Positions 1 to 8,285 of a stretch of 64,000 nt of DNA are shown in pieces; the first letter of the stretch is position 1, and each line of letters begins with the position of its first letter. The position numbers were made by a program, and so were the translations under genes. Source of the stretch: Candidatus Burkholderia verschuerenii. Its GTDB lineage: Bacteria; Pseudomonadota; Gammaproteobacteria; Burkholderiales; Burkholderiaceae. The stretch covers positions 1-64,000 of the forward strand of contig NZ_LFJJ01000007.1 of assembly GCF_001189365.1 (NCBI RefSeq), in the 5' to 3' direction. The notes beneath the pieces were generated by a model, which worked only from the letters and a program-made list of their open reading frames with translations, did not search any database and was not told the origin of the DNA.

Positions 1-633
1 ACAGCGCGCAGCCTTCTGTCACGGCGCGAGTCGCCACGACGCAACCGCCGAAGCGCCAAGCGCCGACGACAGTCGCGTCCATCGACAAACCCGCCGTCGC
101 ACAGAAAGCGGAAGCAAAAGAAACCCCGTCGCCAGCATTCGAGCGCACGCTCGCGGCGGCCGAGCAATCGCTGGCGGCGCGCGATCTGTCGTCCGCGCGT
201 CGTCATATCCGCTCGTTGCGCGGCAGCGAAGCGCGCAGCACCGAAATCCAGCAAATCAATCGCCGCCGATCTGGCGAAGCAGGAACGCGCCCGCGATACG
301 GCCATCGCCAGCGCGCGCGCCTGCAACCTGAAGCAGGAAGCATCGTGCGCGGTGCGTAACGCGCGTCGAGCCGTATCGCTCGATCCGCGCAATGCGCAAG
401 CGCAGACGGTGCTGCGTCAGGCGATGGCCGTGCAGAACGACGCCAACGAGGACGTCTTCCGTCAGGCCAGCGCGATGCCCATGCCCGTCTCGCCCGCGAT
501 GACCTTCGACGGACGCTGGAGCGTCGGTCAGAAGCACAGCACATCGACGCGCGAACGCAGCGAGGGCAAGGCCTTCACGCTGTTCGGCCTGAGCGTGCCG
601 ATGGTCGCGAAGGGGCGCGGCGACGCGCATTGA
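1..633 (+). pseudogene. C-terminal part of a repeat-type hypothetical protein, frameshifted
   Basis: The gene enters from outside the window. Frame 3 codes for a Pro/Ala-rich linker followed by a helical segment (FERTLAAAEQSLAARDL) typical of TPR-like repeats. Near 255-262 the frame moves to frame 1 and continues with a matching helical stretch (CAVRNARRAVSLDPRNAQAQ), ending at the TGA at 631-633. Removing one T near 260 restores a continuous reading (IQQINAADLAKQ), so a one-base insertion is the likely lesion. The segment around SLDPRNAQAQ looks like the second helix of a TPR. The function is unknown. I see no catalytic motif, and the N-terminus, where any enzymatic or membrane domain would lie, is missing. 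Confidence 0.6.
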
Positions 634-764
634 CGGCATCCGATACAAGCTGTCGGGAATGGCACCGGCATTGCCGCGACTTTGACGCGGAATAAGGGCA
701 CGAGCACATCCGTTTTGTGGTGACGATCGATCAGACGGCGCTGGCGCGTCGAGGAGACATCATC

Positions 765-1868
765 ATGCAGAACGGATTGTTGAGCCGCGCGCGCTCGTGT
801 GCCGCGATCGTCGTGGCGTTGACCGCGACCCTGACGGGCCTCGCGTCCTGTGGCGGTTCCGACGGCGGCATGCTGTCGCCGACGCGCTTCAAGGCCACGG
901 CCGTCGTGTCCGATGGCGCGATCGCCGCGCCCCACACCGACCCGAATCTGAAGAACGCCTGGGGCGTCGCGTTCAATCCGCAGGGCTTCGTCTGGGTCGC
1001 GAATAACGGCTCGCAGACCGCGACGCTCTACGACGGCAACGGCGTCGTGCAGTCGCTCGTCGTGTCGATCCCCGCGACCGCGAGCGGCCCGGCGAATCCG
1101 ACCGGCATCGTGTTCAACAACGGCGCGGACGTGACGATCGCGCGCAACGGCAAATCGGGCACGGCCGCGTTCATCTTCGCGGGCGAAGGCGGCTCGATCA
1201 CGGCGTGGGCGCCGGCCGTCGACACGACGCACGCCTTCACCGTCGCCGATTCGAGCGCGTCCGGGGCGGTCTACAAGGGCCTCGCGATCGCCGCGACGGC
1301 AAGCGGCCATCGCTTCTACGCAAGCGATTTCCACAACAACAAGATCGACGTGTTCGACGCCACCTTCACGCCGATCACCGTATCCGGCGGTTTCCGCGAT
1401 CCGCAGATCCCGGCCGGTTTCGCACCGTTCGGCATCCAGACGATCGGCGCGAAGATCTTCGTGACCTACGCGAAGCAGGACGCCGACATGCACGACGACG
1501 TGCCCGGCGCGGGCAACGGTTTCATCGACGTGTTCGATGTCGACGGCACGCTGCTGCAGCGCTTCGCGCAGAACGGCCAGCTGAACGCGTCGTGGGGCGT
1601 CGCGCTCGCGCCGGGCAACTTCGGCACCTTCAGCAACACGATTCTGGTCGGCAATTTCGGCGACGGCACCATCGACGCCTTCGATCCGACTACCGGCGCC
1701 TTCGTCGGCCAGCTGATGAACAGCGACGGCACGCCGCTCGTGCAGCGCGGGCTGTGGGGCATCGCCTTCGGCAACAACCTGAACGCGCAGCCGTCGAATA
1801 CGCTGTTCTTCGCCGCCGGGCCGAATTTCGAGGCCGATGGCGTGTACGGCTGCATCGACATGCAATAG
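765..1868 (+). CDS. TIGR03118-like beta-propeller lipoprotein
   Basis: This 367-residue protein carries a lipoprotein signal: a positively charged start, a hydrophobic run and the lipobox LASC with the lipidated Cys at about residue 29. It is therefore probably anchored in the outer membrane. The rest is a chain of NHL-like blade repeats (for example NPTGIVFNNG, GLWGIAFGNN, ILVGNFGDGTIDAFD), as in the family named TIGR03118, whose function is not established. I chose ATG 765 because GAGGAGA lies just upstream; an earlier in-frame GTG at 717 would put the signal peptide inside the protein. A hairpin terminator follows, so it looks monocistronic. Confidence 0.8.
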   Translation: MQNGLLSRARSCAAIVVALTATLTGLASCGGSDGGMLSPTRFKATAVVSDGAIAAPHTDPNLKNAWGVAFNPQGFVWVANNGSQTATLYDGNGVVQSLVVSIPATASGPANPTGIVFNNGADVTIARNGKSGTAAFIFAGEGGSITAWAPAVDTTHAFTVADSSASGAVYKGLAIAATASGHRFYASDFHNNKIDVFDATFTPITVSGGFRDPQIPAGFAPFGIQTIGAKIFVTYAKQDADMHDDVPGAGNGFIDVFDVDGTLLQRFAQNGQLNASWGVALAPGNFGTFSNTILVGNFGDGTIDAFDPTTGAFVGQLMNSDGTPLVQRGLWGIAFGNNLNAQPSNTLFFAAGPNFEADGVYGCIDMQ

Positions 1869-1941
1869 CGCATCCGCTTCCCCGGGCGATGATGCCGGCC
1901 ACGGACGCCGTCTTGTCCGTAAGCGCATCGCCCGCTCGCGT

Positions 1942-1970
1942 CGTCCGCCTCGCGCGGACGGCGTTTTTTT
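1942..1970 (+). terminator. Rho-independent terminator
   Basis: A 7-bp stem (cgtccgc / gcggacg) with a 5-base loop is followed by GCG and seven T. It sits between the lipoprotein gene and the rsuA-like gene. Confidence 0.8.
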
Positions 1971-2040
1971 GCCTGCATCGGATGGATCGGGACGACGCGT
2001 GCGGCTTGTTAAAATGCGCGCTTCACCTTCCGCTCATCCG

Positions 2041-2745
2041 ATGGACCTCGAAACCCTCCTCTTCTCGCAAGGCTTCGGGTCGCGCCGCCAGTGCCGCGGC
2101 ATCGTCGCCGAAGGCCGTGTGCGCATCGGCGGCATCGTGCGCGACGATCCGCATGCCGACGTCGATATCGCCGCGCCGCTCGACTTCGACGTCGACGGCC
2201 GGACGTGGACGTATCGCGAGAAAGCGTATCTCGCGCTGAACAAGCCGCCGGGCTACGAATGCTCGCGCGATCCGCAGCATCATCTGAGCGTGTTTCATCT
2301 GCCGCCGCCACTCGTCGAGCGCGGCGTGCAGGCGGTCGGGCGGCTCGATCAGGACACCACCGGCCTGCTGCTGCTGTCCGACGACGGCGCGTTCGTGCAC
2401 GCCTTCACCTCGCCCAAGCGCAAGGTGCCGAAGGTCTATCTGGCGACGCTCAAACATCCGCTCGACGACGCGCAACTCGCCAAGCTCCGCGACGGCGTCC
2501 TGCTGCACGGCGAAAGCAAGCCGAGCGCGGCGCTCGGCGCCGAACGGCGCGATACGCATCTGCTCGAACTGACCGTGCTCGAAGGCAAATATCATCAGGT
2601 GAAGCGCATGGTCGCGGCGGCGGGCAACCGGGTGGAGAAACTGCATCGCAAGCGCGTCGGCGGTTATGCTTTGCCTGATACGCTCGCCGAAGGCGCATGG
2701 CGCTGGCTGGACGGCGACGACCTCGCGCTGCTGCGTCGGACATAG
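2041..2745 (+). CDS. rsuA: Pseudouridine synthase, RsuA family
   Basis: This 234-residue protein has an N-terminal S4 RNA-binding domain (residues 1-50, with FGSRRQCRGIV) followed by an RsuA/RluB-type catalytic domain. The family signature GRLDQDTTGLLLL lies at about residues 100-112 and contains the catalytic Asp103; KPPG at 68-71 is also typical. RsuA converts U516 of 16S rRNA to pseudouridine. The length and the S4 domain fit RsuA better than RluE, but assignment to 16S rather than 23S rRNA is by family. ATG 2041 is the first start that opens with the canonical MDLETLLFSQGFGSRR N-terminus. Confidence 0.88.
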   Translation: MDLETLLFSQGFGSRRQCRGIVAEGRVRIGGIVRDDPHADVDIAAPLDFDVDGRTWTYREKAYLALNKPPGYECSRDPQHHLSVFHLPPPLVERGVQAVGRLDQDTTGLLLLSDDGAFVHAFTSPKRKVPKVYLATLKHPLDDAQLAKLRDGVLLHGESKPSAALGAERRDTHLLELTVLEGKYHQVKRMVAAAGNRVEKLHRKRVGGYALPDTLAEGAWRWLDGDDLALLRRT

Positions 2746-2803
2746 CGCGGGCATCGGCAACAGCGCGGCATCCGCGCGGCCGCATCGGATCAACGGGGAC
2801 ACC

Positions 2804-3570
2804 ATGACCATTTCGACCAGACGGCGTTTGCTCGTGGCCGCCGGGCTCGTTGCGGGCGCGACGGCCATCGGCACGCTGCGCGTGCGCGCGAGCCTGAAAG
2901 ACCAGCGCGCCGACGGCATTCCCTACGGCGATCACGCGCGCCAGGTGCTCGACGTCTACGCGCCCGAAGTCGACAGCGGCGGCGCGCGTCCGGTCGTCGT
3001 GTATCTGTACGGCGGCGGCTGGCAAGGCGGACAGCGCAAGGCGTCGCGGCCGATCGCGCAGACGCTGGCCGCGCACGGCATCGTGACGTTCGCGCCGGAT
3101 TATCGCGTGTATCCGCAGACCGTTTTTCCGGGCTTTATCGAAGACGCGGCGGCCGCCGTTCGATGGACGCATCAGCATGCGCACGAATTCGGCGGCGATC
3201 CCGAGCGGATGATCATCATGGGCCATTCGGCGGGCGCGCATATCGCGGCGATGGTCGCGACCGCGCCGCAGTATCTTCAGGCCGACGGGTTGTCGAAGGC
3301 GTCGTTGCGCGGCATGGTCGGGCTGGCCGGGCCGTATTCGCAATTCACGACCGATCCGCACATGGCGGAAATTTTCCCCGCCGCGTCGCGCCCGCAGGCG
3401 ATGCCGATCCGGATGTGCGCGAGCTGATCGATAACTTCATCGCAGAAGCGCCCGCGAGAAAGATGCAGGTGGAATGCCGCAAGTTTCCGCGCGTGGAAGC
3501 GGGGCTGAACGTGTCGAAGGTGCGGCGCAGTTTTCCGCGCATGACGCAGCAGTCGATGAGCACCGAGTAA
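2804..3570 (+). pseudogene. Alpha/beta hydrolase (HSL-like), decayed C-terminus
   Basis: The first 205 codons from ATG 2804 encode a good alpha/beta hydrolase N-terminal two thirds: a hydrophobic leader, the oxyanion-hole motif YGGGW (69-73) and the nucleophile elbow GHSAG with Ser142. After MPI at about 3410 the frame runs into a stop at 3427. A frame +2 reading then gives GDADPDVRELIDNFIAEAPA and ends at 3570. This piece looks like the expected C-terminal strand and helix of the same family, but the segment between the two parts is missing and the region that should hold the catalytic His reads FPRVEAG. Both the acid and the His of the triad appear lost, so this looks like an old, eroded pseudogene rather than a single sequencing slip. 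Confidence 0.75.
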
Positions 3571-3575
3571 GCCAA

Positions 3576-4367
3576 TCAGCCGGGCGTCGTCGCTGTCAGT
3601 TGCGCATAGACGTCATGCGCGAGTTCCAGCATCGTCTTACGGTCGATGCCGCCCGACACCGCATAACCGAAATCCCCGTCGACCCAGTAGAACACGTTGA
3701 CGGGGCCATCCTGATAGAGCTTGAACGCTGTCGTATTCGCGCTGACCTTGCGATGCGAAATGCACAAGGTCACGCGTTCGCCCTTCGCATCGCGATACAT
3801 GAACTGCGCGACGGGACCGTCGTCGCCCGGCAGCAGACGGCCGCCCATCAGTTCGAAACCGTTCTTGTAGAGCATCGGCGGATGCACGTCGGTGCCGAGC
3901 CGATTGGTCAGAAAGCGCACGAAATCCTGCTCGCGATCGCGGCCGATATCCGCCGGACGATCGACTGCGGGCATATACACGACATGCGCGAGTGCGGCCT
4001 GTCGCACGAAGCCTTCAGTGACATCGTTCGCATCGCTGACAGATAGACCAGGCACGCGCGTGCCGATAACGCCGCCTGCACCGATGCCAATACCGATGCC
4101 CAGCACGAGCGCCGCCGCGATACCCGCAAACCGCGGCCAGCGCGTTTGCTTCACGACCCGCAGACGCTCGGGCACCGGCTCACTGAGCACGCGATCGTAG
4201 CGCTCATGGAACATATTGTTCAGCGAAAAATAATCGCTGACGCGCGCGGCCAGCGCCGGATTCATTTCGATCGCGCGTTCGACTTGCGCGCGACGTTCGC
4301 CGGACAACGCGCCATCGACATAGGCGTGAATTTCTTCCTCGCTGATCGGCAGCGGTCGCTCGTTCAT
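3576..4367 (-). CDS. Anti-sigma factor, membrane-anchored
   Basis: This 263-residue protein has an N-terminal anti-sigma-type helical region (SEEEIHAYVDGALSGERRAQ, 9-28) that would bind the sigma factor in the cytoplasm. A single transmembrane helix lies at about 80-102, followed by a periplasmic sensor domain. The His of the usual zinc motif is present (H14), but the two Cys are absent, so it is a non-zinc version. Its start overlaps the stop of the upstream sigma gene by 4 bases (ATGA), the usual translational coupling of a sigma / anti-sigma pair. The C-terminal domain resembles that of the membrane protein encoded at 4896-5480. Confidence 0.82.
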   Translation of the reverse strand: MNERPLPISEEEIHAYVDGALSGERRAQVERAIEMNPALAARVSDYFSLNNMFHERYDRVLSEPVPERLRVVKQTRWPRFAGIAAALVLGIGIGIGAGGVIGTRVPGLSVSDANDVTEGFVRQAALAHVVYMPAVDRPADIGRDREQDFVRFLTNRLGTDVHPPMLYKNGFELMGGRLLPGDDGPVAQFMYRDAKGERVTLCISHRKVSANTTAFKLYQDGPVNVFYWVDGDFGYAVSGGIDRKTMLELAHDVYAQLTATTPG

Positions 4368-4889
4368 CGCACCACCTTGAGTCTGGCGTGCGGCTGCGTG
4401 CCGGACATCAGCGTGCGCAGCCGTTCGCGTCCGCGCGACAGTCTCGACATCACCGTGCCGATCGGAATCTCCAGCGCCGATGCCACTTCGGCGTAACTCA
4501 TATCCTCCAGCCCGATCAGCAGCACGACCTCGCGCTGATCGTCGGGCAGACGTTGCAGCGCGTAGTCGAGATCGAGCACTTCGAGCGAATGGCTCGAAGT
4601 GCTCGGGACCGCGAAATCGCTTTCGTTCATTTCATCGCTATCGACGGAAACGTGCTGCGCGCGGGCCGACGCGCGGCGCACCTGATTGACGAAGACGTTA
4701 TGCATGATGGTGAAGAGCCACGCGCGCAGATCGCTGCCGAACTGGAACATCGCGGCGCGCGACAGGGCACGCTCGAGCGTGTCCTGCACGAGATCGTCGG
4801 CGAGCTCGCGATTGTTCAGCAGCGCGCGCGTAACGCCGCAGACGCGGCATATGCTCCATCAGTTGATCGCGAATGTCCATCGCATCCAT
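4364..4889 (-). pseudogene. ECF-type RNA polymerase sigma factor, frameshifted
   Basis: The start at 4889 gives MDAMDIRDQLMEHMPRLRRY, a normal ECF region-2 opening. The frame then breaks at about 4825-4835, and the rest of the sigma factor continues in another frame: DLVQDTLERAL (region 2), then PDDQREVVLLIGLEDMSYAE and GTVMSRLSRGRERL (region 4). The break falls in a run of alternating G and C. Restoring one GC unit gives YARALLNNRELADDLVQD, a canonical sequence, so a 2-bp contraction by slippage is the simplest explanation. As written, no full-length sigma factor can be made. The downstream anti-sigma gene is intact. Confidence 0.83.
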
Positions 4890-4895
4890 CGCGCG

Positions 4896-5480
4896 TCAGG
4901 GCGACGTGAGCGCGTCGGCCGCGCGCATCAGGCCGTTCGTGCTCGCCTGGCCCGCTAGCACGTAGCGCTTGCCGTCGAGCGTCCAGGACAGCAGACGCAA
5001 GTCGCCCACGCGTCGCGCGCGCCAGTGCGGTGCATCGGCGGCGAGCGGATCGGGCGTGATCAGCAGCGCGATCGCATCGCCTTCGGCGTTCCGATACACG
5101 TATTCGTCGATACGCTCGAACGCGCCGGGGCGACGGCTGCGCGTATCGATCAATTCGAGACCGATCGGCGTGAGTTGCAGAAAATGCGGATCGTGCGCGA
5201 TATTCGGCTTGTGTTCGGCCGTGCGCTGACGAGCCGTTTGCGTGAGCGCCATGACGGCCGCCGCGTCGAGCGTGTCGGCGGGGACGTGCGCCGCGTTCAG
5301 GCACGCGCCGAAGATCGCGAACAGCAATGCGCCGAGCTGCACCGTGCACCAGCCGCGCGGCGCGATGACCGTCGCGGGAGGCGGACGGCCAGGTGCCGCC
5401 GATGAGCGCGTCGAGCGCGTCGGGTGCATCGAGGGCATGGATATTTCGTCGGGCGAGGGTTTCACGCATGATGGGCGCAT
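4896..5480 (-). CDS. Membrane protein with anti-sigma-like C-terminal domain
   Basis: About 194 residues if the ATG at 5480 is used; ATG 5438 is an alternative, and neither has a strong ribosome binding site. A Pro/Ser/Arg-rich N-terminus leads to one hydrophobic helix (LGALLFAIFGACLNAA), then an extracytoplasmic domain. That domain (GLELIDTRSRR, YVYRNAEGDAIALLI, GKRYVLAGQA) aligns by eye with the sensor domain of the anti-sigma factor at 3576-4367 (GFELMGGRLLP, FMYRDAKGERVTLCI, DFGYAVSGGI). It ends 6 bases before the sigma start, so the three genes probably form one operon. A second sensor or regulator of the same sigma factor is my inference. Confidence 0.6.
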   Translation of the reverse strand: MRPSCVKPSPDEISMPSMHPTRSTRSSAAPGRPPPATVIAPRGWCTVQLGALLFAIFGACLNAAHVPADTLDAAAVMALTQTARQRTAEHKPNIAHDPHFLQLTPIGLELIDTRSRRPGAFERIDEYVYRNAEGDAIALLITPDPLAADAPHWRARRVGDLRLLSWTLDGKRYVLAGQASTNGLMRAADALTSP

Positions 5481-5550
5481 CGCTTTTTCAGGCTCTTGAT
5501 GCGCTAACAGTTCCGGCACGCGATTTATTCCCACGCCGCTACGGAAAAAA

Positions 5551-6804
5551 TCAATCGCCGATGGTATTCACGCGCGCCGGGTGATTGACTTGATCCACCG
5601 TCAGGCGAATCGCGTCGATCAGCACGCGCGCGGCCGGCGAGGGCGTGCCGCCCGCGCGCAAGGTCAGGCCGATATCGCGCCGCGTGTTCTGCATCGCGAT
5701 ATCGAGCACGACGATCTGTCCGGATTCGCATTCATAGTGCAATTGCTGCGCCGATACGGCGGCGAGCATGTCGGTATGCGTCAGCAGCCCGCGAATGACG
5801 GCGAGATCGGCGGTTTCGACGGTCGGCATCGGCGGCTTGAGCTTCCAGCGCTTGAACTGCGCTTCGAACATGCCGTGCGCGGGCGCGTGGCTGCGCGGCA
5901 AGACCCATTGCGCCGAACTCAACTCCTTAAGCGACAAGCCGCGCATTTGCGCCAGCGGATGATCGCGCCGCGCGATCACCACCATGTCTTCCGACATGAG
6001 CCGTTCGTTCGCGAGTCCGCTCGATGCATCGTTGGGGCGCAGCGCGCCGAGCACGAAATCGATATCGCCCGCGCGCAAACCGGCAACGAGCGTTTCATAC
6101 GCGCTTTCATCGGTGACGATGCGCACGCCCGGATATTGCGCCGCGACCCGCGCGATCGCGCCGGGCAGGATCAGCGTGCGTCCGAGCGGCAAGGAGCCGA
6201 CCGTCACGTCGCCCTGAATCGTGCCGCGCAGGGCCGCGAGATCGTCGGGAATATGCCGCAGCTCGTTCAGCGCGCGACGCACATGCAGCACGAAGGTTTC
6301 GCCTTCGCTGGTCAGCAACAGCCCGCGCGGGCTGCGATGAAACAACTGCATGCCCGCGCCCGTCTCCATGATGCGGATCGCGCTGCTGACGGCCGGTTGG
6401 CTCAGCCCGAGCGTCTGCGTGGCGCTCGGCATGTGCCGATGCCGCGCGAGCGCGGAGAACAGTTGCAGCCGGCGCGTGTTGAGCAGAAACGCGGGCAATG
6501 CGCCGCCGGTCGACGTGCGACGTCGCGACTGACGCGCGGCGCACCATTGGCCGAGTTCTTCCAGTTCCGCGAAGATGCGCTCGCAACGCTGCAAAACGGC
6601 GCGTCCGGCGGGCGTCGGCAGCATGCCGGACGGACGGCGCTCCAGCAGCGTTTCGCCGACCGCCGCTTCCAGTTCCTGCAACGATCGCGTGACGGCCGAT
6701 TGCGCGCGAAACAGCGCGGCGGCGGCGCGCGTGGCGCTGCCGGTCTGCGCGACCAGACGGAAGGCGCGCAGATAGGCGAGATTGAGCAGTTCGCGAGGGT
6801 TCAT
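5551..6804 (-). CDS. LysR-family regulator with two tandem DNA-binding domains
   Basis: At 417 residues this is about 110 longer than a normal LysR protein. The extra length is a second winged-helix domain. The first HTH spans about residues 10-68 (SATRAAAALFRAQSAVTRSL). After a basic linker the second spans about 109-167 (MPSATQTLGLSQPAVSSAIR), and both end in the typical TPAGRAV / TSEGETF element. A standard periplasmic-binding-type effector domain follows (about 190-410). The target is unknown: no neighbour is clearly divergent and metabolic, since the + strand gene 130 bp away encodes a stress protein. The start is the first ATG with the MNPRELLNLAYLRAF opening. Confidence 0.85.
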   Translation of the reverse strand: MNPRELLNLAYLRAFRLVAQTGSATRAAAALFRAQSAVTRSLQELEAAVGETLLERRPSGMLPTPAGRAVLQRCERIFAELEELGQWCAARQSRRRTSTGGALPAFLLNTRRLQLFSALARHRHMPSATQTLGLSQPAVSSAIRIMETGAGMQLFHRSPRGLLLTSEGETFVLHVRRALNELRHIPDDLAALRGTIQGDVTVGSLPLGRTLILPGAIARVAAQYPGVRIVTDESAYETLVAGLRAGDIDFVLGALRPNDASSGLANERLMSEDMVVIARRDHPLAQMRGLSLKELSSAQWVLPRSHAPAHGMFEAQFKRWKLKPPMPTVETADLAVIRGLLTHTDMLAAVSAQQLHYECESGQIVVLDIAMQNTRRDIGLTLRAGGTPSPAARVLIDAIRLTVDQVNHPARVNTIGD

Positions 6805-6936
6805 GAAGTCGGGCGCGGAGAGGGCGGCGGTATCAGTTTAATTTATCGCGCGGCGCGTGCTCCGTGCTCACTCGCCGCTAATTCTTCGCGCGGATGATGC
6901 CTTCACTTACACAGCGCATCGTCGGAGGGAAAGATC

Positions 6937-7413
6937 ATGATCAGGCATATTCTCGTCGCCGTCGGACCGAGTTTCAGCGAAGCGGCGTTGTCGGTCGCGA
7001 TCAATCGCGCGCGGCGCGCGAAGGCGCGTCTGACCGTGCTGCATGTCATCGACGAAACGCCATGGTGGTCCGGCCCGTTCGCCGAAAGCGCCTGCGATAC
7101 GCGCGCGATCACGCATCAGCTCGCGCTGGCGATTCGCGGCCATAGCGAAAAGATGCTTCGCGATGCCGGCATCGAAGCCGACTGGCGCACCCGCACGCGC
7201 GATGGCCGCAGCGTCGCGCGCGTGATCGCCGATATCGCGGCGCTGCTCGGCGCGGATCTGGTCGTGCTCGGCACACGGCGGCGCGGTTTGCTCGCGCTCG
7301 GCATTCATCATGTGCGCGCGATCGTGAGCCGCCATGCCCGATGCGATGTGTTGATCGCGACCGACCGCGCGCCGCAGAACGCACGCGTGATCGAGTGGCC
7401 GACGTCGGCGTGA
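6937..7413 (+). CDS. Universal stress protein, UspA family
   Basis: This 158-residue single-domain Usp starts with IRHILVAVGPSFSEAAL and ends with the beta-strand CDVLIA. A clear Shine-Dalgarno (GGAGGGAA) precedes ATG 6937. The usual ATP-binding signature (G-2x-G-9x-G-S/T) is altered: the glycine loop reads GTRRRG and the later G is followed by Ile (LGIHHV) instead of Ser/Thr. It may therefore be a non-ATP-binding Usp, which is an inference from family knowledge. It stands alone between two opposite-strand genes. Confidence 0.8.
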   Translation: MIRHILVAVGPSFSEAALSVAINRARRAKARLTVLHVIDETPWWSGPFAESACDTRAITHQLALAIRGHSEKMLRDAGIEADWRTRTRDGRSVARVIADIAALLGADLVVLGTRRRGLLALGIHHVRAIVSRHARCDVLIATDRAPQNARVIEWPTSA

Positions 7414-7420
7414 TCGCGCC

Positions 7421-8247
7421 TCAATCGTCGATGGTGCCGTGCACGCCTTGCTCGCCGCGTTTCCAGTACGCGGACGCGCGGATCCGCTTTTTATCGACGC
7501 CGCGCTCTTCGCACAGCAGCTGGCGTACCGCGCGCATCAGCGTGGCTTCGCCGGCGGCCCAGACATAGCCGTCGCCTTCGGGCACGAAGGTTTTGCGCAG
7601 CGCGAGCAGCAGTGCGCCGCCCGGATGGTCGCTTCCGTTCCAATAGCGCCATTGCGCGTAGAGATCGGCGCGCGTGTCGAACTCGATGCGCGCGTCGGCA
7701 TCGGCGACTTCGATCAGCGTCGCCACGCGCGTCCCGGCGGGCAATTCCTCCAGACGACGGGCGATGGCGGGCAGCGCGGTTTCATCGCCGATCAGCAGAT
7801 GCCAGTCGAATTGCGTCGGAATCACGAACGAGCCGCGCGGCCCGCCGATGCCGAGAAACTGGCCGGGCGCGGCCTGCATCGCCCATTCGGTGGCGGGGCC
7901 GGCGTCGTGCAGCGCGAAATCGAGGTCGAGTTCGCGGGCGGCGCGATCGAAGCGGCGCGGCGTGAAATCGCGCGCGATCGGACGCGGCTTGGCGGGATCG
8001 AAGACCGGGCCGTTGGGGCCGGCCGTCGGGACCGTGGGTTTCGTTTCGCCAGGCGCGGGGAAAAACACCTTTACGTGATCGTCGAACGAGGCGCTTTCGA
8101 AGTCGGAGAGCGCGTCGCCCGCGAGCGTCACCCGCACGAAATGCGGATTGAGCCGCTCGACGCGCGTCACTTCGAGCAGGCGGAACTTGAGCGCGTGACT
8201 TGGAGTTCGGGCCGGTCTTGCAGCACGGATGCGGTGGATTCGGTCAT
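7421..8247 (-). pseudogene. Siderophore-interacting protein (ViuB/YqjH family), frameshifted near the N-terminus
   Basis: From 8170 down to 7421 the sequence codes for a siderophore-interacting flavoprotein: an FAD-binding domain (RDFTPRRFDR, a variant of the RxYTxR motif) and a NAD(P)H-type domain with GDETALPAI and a WAAGEATLMRA element. These enzymes reduce ferric chelates to release iron. The likely start is ATG 8247 (MTESTASVLQDRPELQVTR). That frame ends about 25 codons later, and the domain continues in another frame as KFRLLEVTRVERL. The total length is one base short of a multiple of three, so a one-base deletion near 8190 fits. An internal start could still yield a shortened protein. 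It lies directly downstream of the PadR-family gene. Confidence 0.8.
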
Positions 8248-8285
8248 CGTCGTGTCGCTCCTGATGTCTTTAAGGCTTATTGTCT

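Noticed and set aside
4364-4889. Programmed ribosomal frameshift in the sigma gene
   Set aside because: There is no slippery heptamer, and many other genes in the window show similar breaks. Loss of a GC unit is simpler.
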